A stretch of DNA of 64,000 nucleotides, taken from assembly GCF_007655135.1 (NCBI RefSeq), contig NC_045130.1:620001-684000 (forward strand), written 5' to 3'. Below are positions 36,269 through 49,800 of the stretch, piece after piece. The notes under the pieces are model-generated. The model worked only from the letters and a program-made list of their open reading frames with translations, searched no databases and was not told the DNA's origin. The stretch comes from Punica granatum (Eukaryota; Streptophyta; Magnoliopsida; Myrtales; Lythraceae). The translations under genes and the position numbers were made by a program. The stretch's first letter is position 1. Each line of letters starts with the position of its first letter.

Positions 36269-37158
36269 ACACACGCTAGATTGATTCACTAGATAAAAGG
36301 TTCACCGCGTGCATAAAATATATTCTATTTTTTGGTATGCACCATAGTATTTGGAAGCTCAACGGTTCCCAACTAATTCAGTTCGAGCCGGGTCGGCCCA
36401 CTATGTGATAAATTGTAAATTATTCTATTTTTCAATTGGTTATATATTCAATTGATAAGTTCAACAATATAGCTAAATTATATCTAATTTATTGGCCAAA
36501 CAAAATTTATATCTATATAATCTTAAATATATCAACTTGAAAAAGAAAAACTATTGATATGAAGAGATCGTCATTTGAAAAACTTTTAGAATCTCAAAAT
36601 ATATTATACACATTTTTATGAATATCTAAGAATTAAAAGAAGTATCATGTAAGATTTTATCAGAAGATTATTTAAAATAGATACTCTAAGAGCCCCAATA
36701 GGCGGTCAAGTCGAATGGACCTCAACTTTGCCATCATATGTGTATATATATATATATATGTATGTATGTATGCACATGAAACGGAAGACCTAGACGTATT
36801 CAAGAAGGGAGTTTTCAAATTATTCTTTTCCCTGCATATCTTTTGGGGTATGTTTGTTGAGATACAGATATGCACATACTATAATGTAAAAAACATATAT
36901 ATATATATATATATATATCATATGTTTAAATAGAAACTGTAATTTTGGTGTAGGAGAATGGATGGCGGGTAATTCCGCCGTGTGCTCCAATTTAAGGTAA
37001 TTTCCTAGATTGATAAAACGAATTCCAATTCATAATCAGGCAAGTGCCAGAATCAGATAGTATATATCGATAATATATCGCTGCCGAAAAAGAAAAAAAA
37101 AAGGAAATTAAAGTGATCGAGCAAATTAATGTTTAAGCCGGTTTAATCTCTACTTATT
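36269..37158. other. AT-rich upstream region of the RING gene
   Basis: AT-rich sequence with (AT)n tracts at 36741-36759 and 36894-36918. No gene is seen. The last 200 bases probably hold the RING gene promoter. Confidence 0.45.
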
Positions 37159-37992
37159 ATGAATAGCCCTAAGCCCTACAAGCAAATTCTCGAACACCAA
37201 GGCAACAACAATTTCTCTCCCTCTCTCTCTCTTTCGAGCGAGTCCTTTCTCTACGCACACCAAATGTTGCCAGAACCGTATTGCAATGTGATCGCGGATC
37301 CATCGGCCTTCCCTTCACCTGAATGTGGCGGGGTCGACTCTACTGACCCAGATGAGGCCAACTTTTACGTCCGAGCAGTGTTCGAGTACACGTGTGATGG
37401 ATCGCCGCAAATCGAGGAGGAGGAGGAGGAGGATGATCAAGAAAGAGAAGCTAAAGCAGGAGGAGGAGGAGAAGATGACAGTTTCTCAGTATCTGATGTG
37501 GAGGTGATCACTGAGCGCGAAGCTCAGCTCTATATCCCGCACAACCTCCTGCTCGATAAATCCTGGGGGCCGCTTGTGCTGTCGAACGTACTCTCTGCCA
37601 TGAGCGTGCCTACACGAGATCACGCATTTTTCACAGATAGGATCCTCTTTTGTGCCCGTACGATGGCGAGCAGTTCCCTCCGGCAGATTCATGGCACCGA
37701 GGTTCTCCCGATGTTGGCTATAATCAGGTGCCACTTGAATGAAGTTGAAGAACGGGAGGCGGCCACAGGGTTGGGATCCTATATGGACATGTTCTCAATC
37801 AAGGGGCCGAGGACGGTGACAGTCGAGGGAGAGGCCGAGAGGTGCTGCATCTGCTGGGAGGATATTCTGGTGGGCTCGGAGGCTGCAAGGGTGCCATGTT
37901 CCCACATTTATCACCATCAGTGTATCTTGGCATGGCTCCTCAAGACCAGGACTTGCCCTCTGTGTCGGTTCCACATATTGTCAACCGATTAG
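37159..37992 (+). CDS. RING-H2 E3 ubiquitin ligase, single exon, 277 aa
   Basis: Intronless gene. The C-terminal RING-H2 finger starts CCICWEDI and ends TCPLCRF, with spacing C-x2-C-x14-C-x1-H-x2-H-x2-C-x10-C-x2-C. All eight zinc ligands are present, and the W before the sixth ligand-C interval (ILAWLLKTRTC) is as in active E3s that bind E2 enzymes. Upstream of the RING is a long region with an acidic run (E/D rich, residues about 85-100) and a moderately conserved segment from YIPHNLLL on. No membrane segment or signal peptide is seen, so it is probably soluble. Substrate unknown. The start is the first ATG; an internal ATG (MLPEPY) is an alternative. It is convergent with the GPAT gene, 704 bp apart. 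Confidence 0.85.
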   Translation: MNSPKPYKQILEHQGNNNFSPSLSLSSESFLYAHQMLPEPYCNVIADPSAFPSPECGGVDSTDPDEANFYVRAVFEYTCDGSPQIEEEEEEDDQEREAKAGGGGEDDSFSVSDVEVITEREAQLYIPHNLLLDKSWGPLVLSNVLSAMSVPTRDHAFFTDRILFCARTMASSSLRQIHGTEVLPMLAIIRCHLNEVEEREAATGLGSYMDMFSIKGPRTVTVEGEAERCCICWEDILVGSEAARVPCSHIYHHQCILAWLLKTRTCPLCRFHILSTD

Positions 37993-38696
37993 AAGAAAGC
38001 TTCTGTGGGCAGCCGGGGAATATATCATATGCAATCCTCAGTAGTCAATTCAAGTTGGAAAAGGTCATGCCTAGCCAATGTTTTGCAACTGATGAAACCC
38101 AAGAGTTCGAGAGCCGTTTTCTAATTTGTCATAACACGGTCGAGTCTTACTGTAAAGTTGAGTCCTGCTGATCTTAATGTGAGCAAAGTTCTTTACTTCG
38201 GATATTTGCATATATTATTTTGGATGTGGAGGTTCACATCGCGGCTTCACAGCATCAATTGCTAATGTTTAATGAGCACAGTACAGTATGCGTGGTACTG
38301 CGCCCATAATATTATATATTCAACTGTGATCTGAAACTTCAGGAACGAAAAAACTGATAAAAGAAAGGATTGCATATATAAGAACAAGAAGAAGAATATC
38401 CGTGTTCGTTGCGCTCTTAATGGGACAGATGAAGTTGTGAGATTGTTGGATTATTCGAGAATCACTATAACATTAAATCGGAAACTGTAACGAGCTCAAA
38501 CTCAGGGCGATCAGTTCTGCACGCTTTGGCTTCTCACTCTCCCACCATGACCAATCGATAGTCCATCATCAAACAAGTACCCAGTAACCCAGCTAGCTAC
38601 CTTTACCGTACCATCCCATATCAAGGCAGATCCTTATATAATAATAAACCAACCTCGGATATAATTCCAAGGATTACCATCGGCCCAGCAGCGAGA
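37993..38696. other. Convergent intergenic region between RING and GPAT genes
   Basis: Shared 3' flank of two convergent genes. It probably contains both 3' UTRs. No further gene is seen. Confidence 0.5.
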
Positions 38697-41600
38697 TCAA
38701 CCTTTCTTCGCACTGTACATGGACTCAACCTTCCCATCATTGCCCCCGAGCAGCAGGTACTTGTCCTTCCGGGTCAGCGACGTGCGCTCAAACCCAAGCA
38801 CATCGCCGAGCACCTTCTGCACATAATTGGCCACTTCGATCGGTGACTTGCCACCTGCCTTGCACGTCATCTCCTCAGGGATCCTGTCGAGGAACGTGGC
38901 CTCGTAGATTGGCCTGGGGTTCATGAAGAAGAAGTAGGGGTCCCAGAACTTGACTCCACGGACCGTGGTCCCGTGGAACATGCTCTGCTTGCAGTTCATT
39001 GCGACGGGAACAATCCTGTCGCTGAGCTCGGCAAACAGCGCACTGAAACGTAGGAGGAAAGGCTCCCGACAGGTGGTCCCCTCGGGACAGACCACCAGGT
39101 CGCCCTTCTCGAGGAGGGAGCGGATACGGGCAGCATCAGCCTCGCGATCGCGCGTGAGGGCGACCGCAGGGATGGGGGAGAGGAAACGGGAGAGCTTGCT
39201 GACACTGTAGGTGACGCAGGAGACCTTGCGGCCGAGGGCAATGGAGATGATAATGGGGTCGAGAGCAGTGCGGTGGTTGCAGACGTAGAGGTTACCAGGG
39301 GTGCCGGGGGAGGGGGGAGGGGGGCGGCGGCCACGGATGACGAGGTGGATACCGAGGAGCTCGTAAGTGTAGCGGACAATACGCTCGGGGAGGGGAAGGT
39401 TGAAGTAGACGCGAAGGATGGAGAGGGCGAAGCCAAAGGGGAGCCAAAGGTAGGTGATGAGGGCGTTGAGTGGGTCGGGACGCTGAACGAGACGACCGTC
39501 GTGGAAGATGATTCGGCTCTTCAGCCGGTCCAGAGGGGCCCGAGTCGCCGACTTGCTCTTCTGCACCATGTAGCCTTCCTGGAATGTTTTTGACATGATA
39601 CATGCATGAGTTAATAATTAATAAACCACACGACGACATTGATATTTACTATATCTAATTTTTCAAGTTCAATGAAAACGTAACACTTAAAATCATATAA
39701 TATTACAACTCTGGTGCATAATATGGCTTGATAAATATGGGCCGTGGGTTTGAGATTAAATATACATATATATATATATAATGCATTAATTATGATATAC
39801 CAACAAAGCTAAATTAATTAATTATATGGATGTAGAACGAATGCAGTCGTGTCGATCGTCCATTTCCATTGCATGATATATTAATTATTTTTATTTTTCT
39901 TTCGATGAATGCACGATGTATTTAATTAGAGTGGCCATATGCCTGTCAAACATATTTTTTGAACACAACACTCGAAGCTGTAAGGGCCATTCCGCCAGCT
40001 GAGAAAATGAATGATTTTGCAGAGTTTGCTTTGATCGCAAAGCTGAATTTCTAGTTAGCCGCCGCTAGCTGAATCTGTAACTAATAAATATATATATATA
40101 TATATATACACACGTATATATATTCATATTCATTTTATTTATATAATTTAATTTAATGAAGAAGCAAAGTGAATGATGCCTGCCTAGCGTGACCGCCCGG
40201 GAGTAATAATCTTATTTCCACGACGGGAAGAAGCTGATGCACGATACCACCATGACAGGTTAATATTCTATAATGGTCCCGGGACCGCCTCCATCCAATG
40301 TATAATAATATTAACTTGTACCGCAGTATATAAACTCAATCAACTCCAGACTACCCAAAGTTTGCATTATTTATTCATATTAATTAAGCAACGACCTCAT
40401 TATATCAAATAATTTATTTTTTTATTTATTAAATTAAATTACCCATCTGTTAATGATCCGACGTCTATCTTCTTTCTTTTCTTTTTCTTTTTTTTCAATA
40501 TGTACCTTGATATTATGAACTGGGATTAATTCTGAGTAATCTATCTTCTACCTATCTATTACTATTATAGGTAAATATTGAGAAGAATTGGCTGAATCCT
40601 CACCCATACATAGTGAGGTGAAATTGATTGAAATAAATAGTCATATACAAGAGTCTAAATATAGAAGGTAGTTCTAGATATGGAAACTAAACTGTACATA
40701 GCAAGCACTGATGATGATGATTCATGCTAATCTTCTCTATTAATACGGATAAAAGGAGAGAAGGAGAGGGTTGTGGGATCCATTCAAGAAATGCACCCTC
40801 TATTGTGATGAGGGTAGATAGAGGGTGATGTCTCTATATATGTTTAGCATGCATCGACCTCCAATCCCATGCACACACAAGAGCTGCGGTGCGAATTAAT
40901 TTTGAGATCAAAACATCGTCTCCTTCATATATTTGGATTCATTAAATTTTGACCGTAATTCTGAATTAAATAAATAATTGAATGTCGTATCTACAATGTC
41001 TTTTTCGAGAAACTACTGATTCCTCGCACCGTAGTTCTAATTAAAATAAATAATCTTTTGGTTTCTACATGTAAACTTTTTGAGGCTCAACTTTAAACCA
41101 TCGGGTTGACAATTAATACAACACAAGGGGTGGACGGATGAGTTAGAGCTTAGAGGAGGCGGCTAGATTTTTTTCTCTTCCCCCTCTGTCCTTGTTGGTC
41201 AACTACTACAACATTGCATATATATATATATATATACACACACACTCATAAGATAAGTAGGAGACTCACGGCACCGAGTGATCAGGGGCAACTAATTAAT
41301 CTATATTATTATTTATTCATTAATTAATTAATGAAGCAGATCTCCTTCATTACCTGATTACTCATTACTGTTACTACTCGTCATTGTGGGATATGGTGAA
41401 TGTATAGACACATACAACCGATAGGATAGGATAGGATAGGATAGGCGGTCCGTTCAGTCCAGTCAAGGGAAGTTCAATGCAGGGCAGCTTCACCCAGAGT
41501 CACACGTTTTCCGTCTCTGTTTTATGCCATAAATATTTCATTTTATAAATTTTATGTATGGGAATTTTCTTATCTTGAAAAGAGGATCACCTCACAAGTC

Positions 41601-43807
41601 AAGTGTGTGAGCTGGGGGGCTGTTGGGATGGTTAAAGACGGTGGGACCCCTGGCCAGGCCTCTTCATTTTCCTTTTCCTTCGCTTCCTTATTTTCTTTAT
41701 TTCATTTACGGACCGTTTCGTTCTAGTATTTTATATCACATGAAAAGTTAAAATGCAAGGAAAATATTTAATTATGCAATCATTTTTCTAGAAATATAAA
41801 ACAAGAATTATGGATTGTTGCATTTGCTAAGTGTAATATATTATGGGAGAATGAGGAATAACATAATTTTTTTGGGGAATAGTAATAAGATAATATTTAA
41901 TTAACTTATGAGTGTTGATAAGTGAAACCCGAAATATTTCGAGATATCACGTGTCATAGGAAAAAAAAAAATCTTTCTGACCTATGGTAGGAAAATTTTA
42001 ACCGGAGACCACTTTCCGGATTAATGCTGCGTTTAGTTTCAAAATAGGATTTTAAAATCAGATTTTTATTTTTAAAAAATAGTTATATTTTATATGAATT
42101 ATTTTGTTTTGTTGTGAAAAAAATGATATAAATGGGATCCACTTTTTGACTTTATATGAGTTATTTTATTTTATTATTGGTATAATTAAGTTAAAGTTGT
42201 GATTTTAAAATCACATTTATAAATCAAACGAGCTATAAAATTTTCCGCCCAAACACATGCAAATAAAAGTGGGAAAGCATGGATTTTCCTCGGAAAATTG
42301 GAACTTTCCCGTGATCTAAACTCTCCCTTATTTGCACTTGGGATCCCGCCTCGATTTACCAAAAAAAAGCCCCCATACTTTTTTTGCTAAATACTTTATT
42401 TCATTTATTTATTATTTGTAGAGATCAAATAAAACATTAGCCGCAAATTTAATTTTTTGTTACAAGCAATTGTTTAGCTACATTGATCATGAGAATGATT
42501 TATAGCCAAATTATTAAATTCCATATCTACTGTCACCTAAGCAGCTTTTTAGTTAAGAAATTCCGTATAATTTTCAATTTCCATTTGCTATTTGTGTGCG
42601 TGCGTGTGTGTACACACGTAAATATATATGCTACCTTTTTCGCCCTTCCAGTTAATTTATTAGTTCATTATTAGTAAGCTTAATTACTTCGCATCAGAAG
42701 AATTTCATGTACTCATCCAGCAAGAAGAATATATTAATTCTTACTTGCCAGCAACTTCATATCATGCATGATTACTTGAATCCAAAGGAAGTTAAAATTC
42801 GCATGTAATAAATAAATAAACAAACTAATAAAAGATTATTTAAGGATGATTAGTAAGCGATCGAGAACGGACCTTGCAAATGGCCATGAAATCGTGATCA
42901 GTTTCGCGATCCCCGATCCCGAGATCAGGCACTGCTTCTTCACCAAATTCCTTCACGATGGCGAGACGCTTCCGTTTCCCGACTAACACGCCGGGCTTCT
43001 TTACGAAGCCCGTGGCCTTCTTAGTCCTCAGGTCCACCTCGATCTCCGTCCCCAAAACCTGGTCTCCGCCCAGGAAGTCCTTCACGAACGGCTCCACCAT
43101 GATGGTGGGGTTCGCCGTCACCACCACCTTCCTCTTGCACTTATCGAACACTTCGAAGCTGTCCGATCTCACATCGGCAGCATAAAACCTTTTATAGCCA
43201 GCCACACGATTAGAGAAAATTAATTAGCAATATAGTTTAACGCCCTCCAAATGCAGTTTAATTCACAGCAACCATGCTGCTTCATGTACATACATAGTAA
43301 TAGTATATTGAGAGCGTAATCGAGGATTTATTCACATCTCCCAGCAAATTTCTTCGTCACTTTATCAGATCATAGTTCCTTAAAACTTATTCTATAATTC
43401 GTAAGTAATTTCACCAAAAATTAAACAACTGCGCCAGCTGTAATTAAAGCTCCGATAAGTAATCAAGGCCGTTTGGACGCAGTATTAATTAAGTACCTGG
43501 GAAGGACAGCGCGAGACGCGAGCTCGATGTCACGGACTTTGAGGCCGGCGAAAGAGATGAAGATGAGGATCTGAATGCCGAATGATTCAGAGATGAAGAA
43601 GTAGGAGACAATAATGATTGGCACGGAGAGGAGCAGGATGAGGCCGCGGAGGAGGCTCCCTGCTTCGATGGCCACCAGCATGAAGTACGGGAACGAGCTG
43701 CTGGACAACAGGAGCGTCCCGTCGAGATCCGCAGCAATCGACTCGTAGGCCGAGCCGGTGCACTCGGCGATGGTCGGGAACTTCCGCCTCTGCTTCGGTT
43801 GGGACAT
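38697..43807 (-). CDS. Glycerol-3-phosphate sn-2 acyltransferase, cutin type (GPAT4/6/8 group), 3 exons, 502 aa
   Basis: Makes sn-2 monoacylglycerol from glycerol-3-phosphate and omega-oxidised acyl-CoA in the ER, feeding cutin synthesis. Exons, 5' to 3' on the minus strand: 43807-43497, 43188-42873, 39578-38697, all GT-AG and in frame. The N-terminal HAD-like phosphatase region has the DLDGTLL nucleophile motif (residues 28-34) and GDRETDHDF. It appears intact, so the enzyme should release the phosphate as in GPAT4/6/8, unlike suberin-type GPAT5/7. Two hydrophobic stretches follow the first motif. The acyltransferase region has NHRTALDP and [10 protein letters not shown], the two conserved blocks for catalysis and substrate binding. 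Length matches the family (about 500 aa). Intron 2 is unusually large (42872-39579, 3.3 kb, AT-rich). Which of GPAT4, 6 or 8 it is cannot be settled here. Confidence 0.94.
41415..41445. repeat. (GGATA)n pentanucleotide microsatellite in GPAT intron 2
   Basis: GATAG units repeat about five times in a row within the large intron. Simple-sequence variation is expected here. Confidence 0.8.
42026..42235. repeat. Candidate MITE inside GPAT intron 2
   Basis: GCTGCGTTTAGTTTC with GATTTTAAAATCAGATTT on the left is mirrored by GTGATTTTAAAATCACATTT and ATCAAACGAGC on the right. This is consistent with a roughly 210-bp inverted-repeat element. No clear target duplication is seen. Confidence 0.4.
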
Positions 43808-44010
43808 TGAAATTACGGCTTGCTCTCGATTGAACCTCTCTCTCTCTCTCTCTCTCTCTCTCCCCCCTCCTTCTTTCTCTAGCTTTGAGTTGGGGTGTTT
43901 CTCTCTCTAGATTTTGACACAGGGAGGGAAGGAGGAGAAGGGAACGGAAGGGAAGGGAAGGGGGGTACTGAAGAAGAAGAATGGCCAGGGAAGAAGAGGG
44001 AAGGGAGGGG

Positions 44011-44019
44011 TTTTAAATA
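44011..44019 (-). promoter_or_regulatory. TATA-like box of the GPAT gene
   Basis: On the minus strand TATTTAAAA lies about 204 bases before the GPAT ATG, ahead of a (CT/GA)-rich leader. Position and sequence fit a core promoter; inferred only. Confidence 0.45.
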
Positions 44020-44068
44020 GCATGCCATGCCATGCCATGCCGTGCCGAGCCGAGCCGAGCCGAGCCGA
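44020..44068. repeat. CATGC/GAGCC pentanucleotide compound microsatellite
   Basis: Tandem CATGC units pass into CGAGC units just upstream of the GPAT TATA-like box. Its length could vary between individuals. Confidence 0.75.
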
Positions 44069-45439
44069 GGGAAAGCTGATCAGCTGAACTAACCTGGAAT
44101 GACGAATCTGAGTCTCGGGCGACGCGTGCGGTCTGTTTCTGTTTAGAATTTCTATCGGGTGTTTCGACTGAATTGACCACTTTGCCCATTATTCTTTTGG
44201 TAAAGATTTTCCGTTTTCCCACTTTCACTTAATTTGGCTCAGGCAGAGGCAGGAAGAGGGGATGTCCTTCTAGATAAAAATTCGCTTGAACTGAAGTGGA
44301 CTGAATTTGAGGAGCTCGTTCTTCTCAAATAAAATCTCCACCTTCGATTTTTTTCGAGTCTTCTGAACGAAAAAATTTCATATAGTGAGAGATTTATCTC
44401 TTAGCGAAACGACCTGACTAGAACTGAATTGCAAAAACCCGTTAGGAATTTCGAATTTTAAAACGCACAACAAAAAATTTCTCGAACAATTTCACGATTT
44501 TACTCTCTCTATAGAACGTATGTCTAACCAATTTTCCCACAAAGCTGATATTGTAAAAAAAAAATCATTTATATTCTTACAAGAATTAAATCAATGGAAA
44601 CTGAGAAGTAATTAATTTATGATGATAATTAAAAAGGAAAACAGAAATTAAGGAGAATACGAAAGAGATAGATAGTAGTCTAATAAATGTTTCTCCCTAC
44701 CACCACCCGTTTTTAATTAACATTGTCAGAGTTCAAATCCGCAACCACACCGGACGGTGATAATAAGAGAGAGGGATAAAAAAATGGTACACACAAACAA
44801 TAAATGCATCTTGAGGAAAAATTGGAAGTGAATGTGAAAGTGAAGGAGTTTGTTAGATGGAACTGTGCCCACATCTCTCGCTCGCTCCATGACATTGTTC
44901 TTATGTAGCAATTAATTAAGTTGACGACTCGCGAATAATTATCGAAGCTTCTTTTGTTCTTTATCTCCACGGACTGTGCTGCCATTCATCCTAATCAATC
45001 TTTCGATCGATAGCACCAGAGCCGAACGATTACAGAGAAAGGATACATAGACCATCCATCGTCAATATTTTACAAAAAAAAAAATCATAAATTTAGTACA
45101 AGAATTTTAAAAAGAAAGAAAGAAATAAAATACGATTATAATCAAACTTAAAATCACTTGATTTTTAAGTGAGAACGTGCGCCACTGCTGCTCTGCTGCC
45201 CGATAGTTCATTGTCGACCATCATCAATGTTTGAGGGTGAGGTTGGGGTCAGCATCTCAGCAAAAAGAGACGGCATTTAATTTAAGGTTCCGGGAAGCGG
45301 CTGTTTTAAAAGTTAAAAATTATGAAATCTACTTACTATACGGGAGATTAAAGTTCATGTTGGGGGGTAGTTGGAGTAGTTGAAGCCCATTGGTTTCGCT
45401 TTTAATTTTGGGCGGGGGCAAACCTAATATTTATTTACT

Positions 45440-45475
<36 letters not shown>

Positions 45476-46845
45476 TAGTAGATATATTTCGTGGGGATTG
45501 AAAGAATTTAGTTTTCATGGACAAGCAAGAACAGCGAAGGTTGCTTGTTTGCTTGCGATCATGGACCAGTGCGTGTGTATGTATGGTCGTCGAGGTTGGT
45601 TTCTTTTTGTTGAGTGGTTTTGTTTGGTAGGCTAGAAAAATTCATCATTTGATTCGATTTTTCCAGAACTCGAGACGTCTCAATAGTGAGTCCAACACTC
45701 ATCAACTTCTAGCGTCCGTAAGTATACAGTACAAACTTCAATCTTTCCATTAGAATCTTAGATAGATGAACTACTATTGTCATCAAGCCAAATGCTAGTA
45801 AGACTGATTGTGAATATATATATATATATATATAAAAAGAGACATTCGAATTTACTGAATAAATGTTTGTGATAATTCCTACGTGTATAGTTATTCCTTT
45901 TCTAAAGTTATTAATGGAAGATTATTCGGGTGATCACTTTTTTCTTCTTCTTGGTAAAAATGCGAGACTGAAACCGATGCTCATCGGGGTGATTACATAA
46001 TTTTTATTAATTAAGCAGAGCAGGCAGATATGGATAAGATTATTGAAATAAATTCATAGAGATATATCCCTCTCAATGAAATTAATCGCGCGGCAATTGC
46101 GGTTGCAGCACATGAAGGTTCCTCCTCTCTTTTTTTTTTTTTTTTTTTTTCTTTTTTCCCAACCAATCATTCTTCTTATTCCTCACGTGGAGGTTTGGTG
46201 GGTGCAGGACGGCAAACTCCTAACAATCTCGCCTCGTCAATAACTCTCGCAGCTGTTATTTTATGGCAGCTCTTTTTTTTTCTTTTTTTTTTTTGCTGGG
46301 TATGTTCGTACGGCAATTCATGTTTGTTTACAACTCATTCCGACTTCAAATTAATGTCCCCAACTTCACTCAACTCCCTCGAGTTAAAGCTCAAAACTAG
46401 ATTACATGCATTATTATACAGAGACAAACAGCAAAGCTGCTGATGTAGTTTCATTGTACCAGGGCAGGCCGACCGATTGATTCATGCAATTCACACATCA
46501 AGTCGTTGCCCCAAAAATCGGTTTATATGATTTCCTTGGAAGAAACTGGGCCTGAGGAATCAATGGTTCGGGTGCCTTTGAAGTTTGACCTACAAACTCA
46601 GCCCAAGAAGTGTAATGAAATGGAGGCCAATTTTTACAGACTTCCATTAATGCATCAGAAATCAAGTTCAGAACCCGTTTTCAGAAGCTAAAGATGAAGA
46701 GAAGCATACTTGACCCAAAAAAAAAAAAAGATGGAAGAGAAACATGGAGAAGAGACCGGAATCGAGGCTAGGACTGTACCCTTACGTGCCGAAGCAAGAG
46801 TAATAAAGTTGGCCCTTAGGCCTTAGCTGTCGTGACATGAGACCT
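44069..46845. other. Intergenic DNA between GPAT and U-box gene 1
   Basis: AT-rich, with (AT)n at 45442-45471 and 45817-45833 and T-runs at 46132-46150. An ORF at 46506-46691 has no recognisable family. No gene is supported. Confidence 0.45.
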
Positions 46846-49800
46846 TCACGAGACGGAAAAATGAGGATGGTTGTCCAGCCACTCTTGGATCATCGACCGG
46901 ACGACGCGGTTCGGGGTGAGATTTAAGTGATCGAGTGGAAGGTTCGTCAATGGTGAAGTATTGTGGCCCCTGTCTAACCATTCTCTCACTTCCTGTGCCT
47001 CATAGGTATAGCCGTCTGCTGCCACAGTTGGTTCTTCCATGATTTCCTGCGCGTAAGAGTGCAAGTTGGTGAGGTTCGTTTAAGACCAATTCCCAGCCGT
47101 GAAAAGTTCGCGATGATCGAACGAGGCGGCATAAGACTGCAGTTTTCTGCAAACCCAACAGAAACTTATTGTTCAAGAAATAAAACAAGCAAAGAGTGAT
47201 CTCACGTGTGAGATTGGGCAGAGATAATTGTCCGGTACTCGATCATCTTCTTCGGGATTGGATTGGTGAAATGATGGGACTTCAACATGAGAAGCTCTCT
47301 GCATTTCAAGCACGCTCCACACCTCCGACCCTAGATCGGGTCTATTATTTGGATCCATGTCACAACACCTTAGCGCCAAGTGAGCCAAATCAGTCGCTAA
47401 TCTAACCGGCCATTCTCCTGCTAATGGGTCCAAGAGAGCAGTCATATAGCTCGTGTTCCCTCCATTCACTGCATCTCGCATCTCTCTATCTAAATTAAAC
47501 GCGACCCTCCCAGTCAACAGCTGTAGAAGCACAACCCCAAATGAGTAAACATCGGACTTGGCCGACAGCTCTCCTGTGGTGAGGAAGTGAGGGTCCACGT
47601 GAGGGCAATCGCCTGGTTCTAGATTAATTCGAAGGCCTGGTCCCCTCCCGAAACCGCAGAGTTTCGCTGCAAAGTTAGCGTCAAGCAGAATATTCCCAGG
47701 CCTCAAGTCACCATGGATATACAAACTAGGCTTATTGGTGTGTAGAAAAATTAGAGCAGAGCAAATTTCTGAGGCAATACGAATACGGGTTTGATATGAG
47801 AGGAGTGGCGTGTCAACTTGATAGAGAAGTTGATCCTCAAGTGAACCATTAGGAAGATACTCGTATACTAGAGCACAAGCTTCAGGACAGATGCCGATTA
47901 GGGTCATAAGGTTCGGGTGCCTCAGCTTACTCATGATGTCGAGCTGAAATGTAACGAAGAAATGCATCAGACAAATCAAAGAAAGGGTACTGTGTTTACC
48001 ATCTTTCAGGTTCACCACCACCAACCCCCCTCCCCTCTCCTCAGGAGGCAGAGCCGTATGCTTTCTGTGCTTTAGGAAACACCAGAAAAATATGCAAAAA
48101 AAATAAAAATAAAAATAATGCAGATAAAATTTTATGCAAGTGAATATCTTCCAGAAGGAAAAATATATATGGGTGGAAGAAATGACCTATTATTTTGATG
48201 TTATTTTAACTATAAGAAAGAAGCACGAATATAGAAACTTGCCTCCTGTTGGAACTGTGATGGGGCTCGAGGGCTATCAGACTGCAGCATTTTCACTGCC
48301 ACTTGCGTGTGATGAAGAAAACCTCTGTAGATGTTGCAATAACCATCTTCTCCAATCTTCTTGGAGGGCTCAAAATTATCGGTAGCCCTCTGAATTTCTA
48401 GGAAAGAGAACTCTGACAAGAAACCTTCCTGCTGTGAACTAGAAGCCTCTGAGGCTCGATCCCTAAGGAGATCCTCTGTGATTCCAACCGCATTGTCCCG
48501 CTCTACCTGTAAATCATCCCTTTCTTGCTTGCAACTTTCAAGCATTCTCTCTGAAGCAACGATCTTATCATTTAATTCTTTTGTCATTGCTTCGTATGCT
48601 TGTTTCTCTTTAGTGAGGATATCTTCGAGTTCCTTTCTGCGTCTCGACTCCTCCTTGTACATATTTTCAAATGCTCTTGCCTGCATATTGATAGTGTGGT
48701 TTATGTATCAGATCAAATAGGTCCTCAAAGAGTCCAGCTGGAGTTAAATGGAAATTTCCGATTCGGAGAGATCAAGAACGTAACTGTAACATAAGTATGA
48801 AACTGGCTATCAGATAACAGTTTATAAGCATCAAGTTATAATAGTTACCCTGCGAATAGCTTCGATGGCATTCTTTTCAGACTTCTGAAGGCGCCTCATC
48901 AATCCCCCAAATGCCTCTCTTCTTGCATTCTCAGCCTCCACCATTGATCTTTCAAATTGATCATAGATCTCATCGTTCCTAATTGCTTCCTACCAGAAAG
49001 GCAAAAAGAAAAATCTCAGTTTATTAGGGCCGTTGGCTAAGATTTTCACTTGGGTAGCTCATGAATCTGACTCAGGATTCCGCAGATAATCAAAACAATT
49101 ATGATCTTGTTACCGGTGGATTGAATGGAGGAAAATGATGAGCATCCTCAGATAGAGGTGCTGAAGCAGGCACGAATATGGATCCGCTTGACTCTCCTCT
49201 CTCGTAAGTAACCATAACCAAGTCATCATCCACTTCGCTCGAAGCAGTCGAGCTTGGAGAACTCCTCGAGTTGGACTCTTCAGAGTAAAGTGGTACCGAT
49301 GAAGGCATGAAATCCATGTCAACAGTATTTAAATCTCCTTCCCTGAATAAATTCCATAATATCACAGAGATGGTCATGAGAAATTCAAGAGATTAACAAT
49401 TATGCAGAAGGCTTTTGCAGGGATGTTAGGGCCGGTTTACCTCCTATGAATCACGCGGCCCCTGCAAGTGAACCAAATTTGACAAGAAGGGTGTGCATGG
49501 AGATTTACAAACATCGCTTTGGTGGATTTGAGCTCTGTCATCCCCCTGAAAATTTATGGAATTCATAAAACCATTGGATTTCTACGTAGCATAAAGAAAA
49601 ATAATCATGTACTGAATTTATACTCTGAATAGTGAACATCTGCTGCCGCTCCCATGACCAGCTTTGTGACTGCATGCAGCTCGATGAGTTCCACAATTCC
49701 TTTCCCAATATCACTCATCTCAACAAATCTCTTCTCCGCATAAACCTTCAGAAATAAGCAAAAATAAATATGTTGCCAGCTATGTGATAACTATTGAATT

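Noticed and set aside
39292..39639. Arginine/proline-rich minus-strand ORF overlapping the GPAT last exon
   Set aside because: Out-of-frame shadow of the GC-rich GPAT coding exon, whose frame gives a full conserved protein.
46506..46691. 61-residue ORF before U-box gene 1
   Set aside because: No recognisable domain, no splice partners found, and composition like surrounding intergenic DNA.
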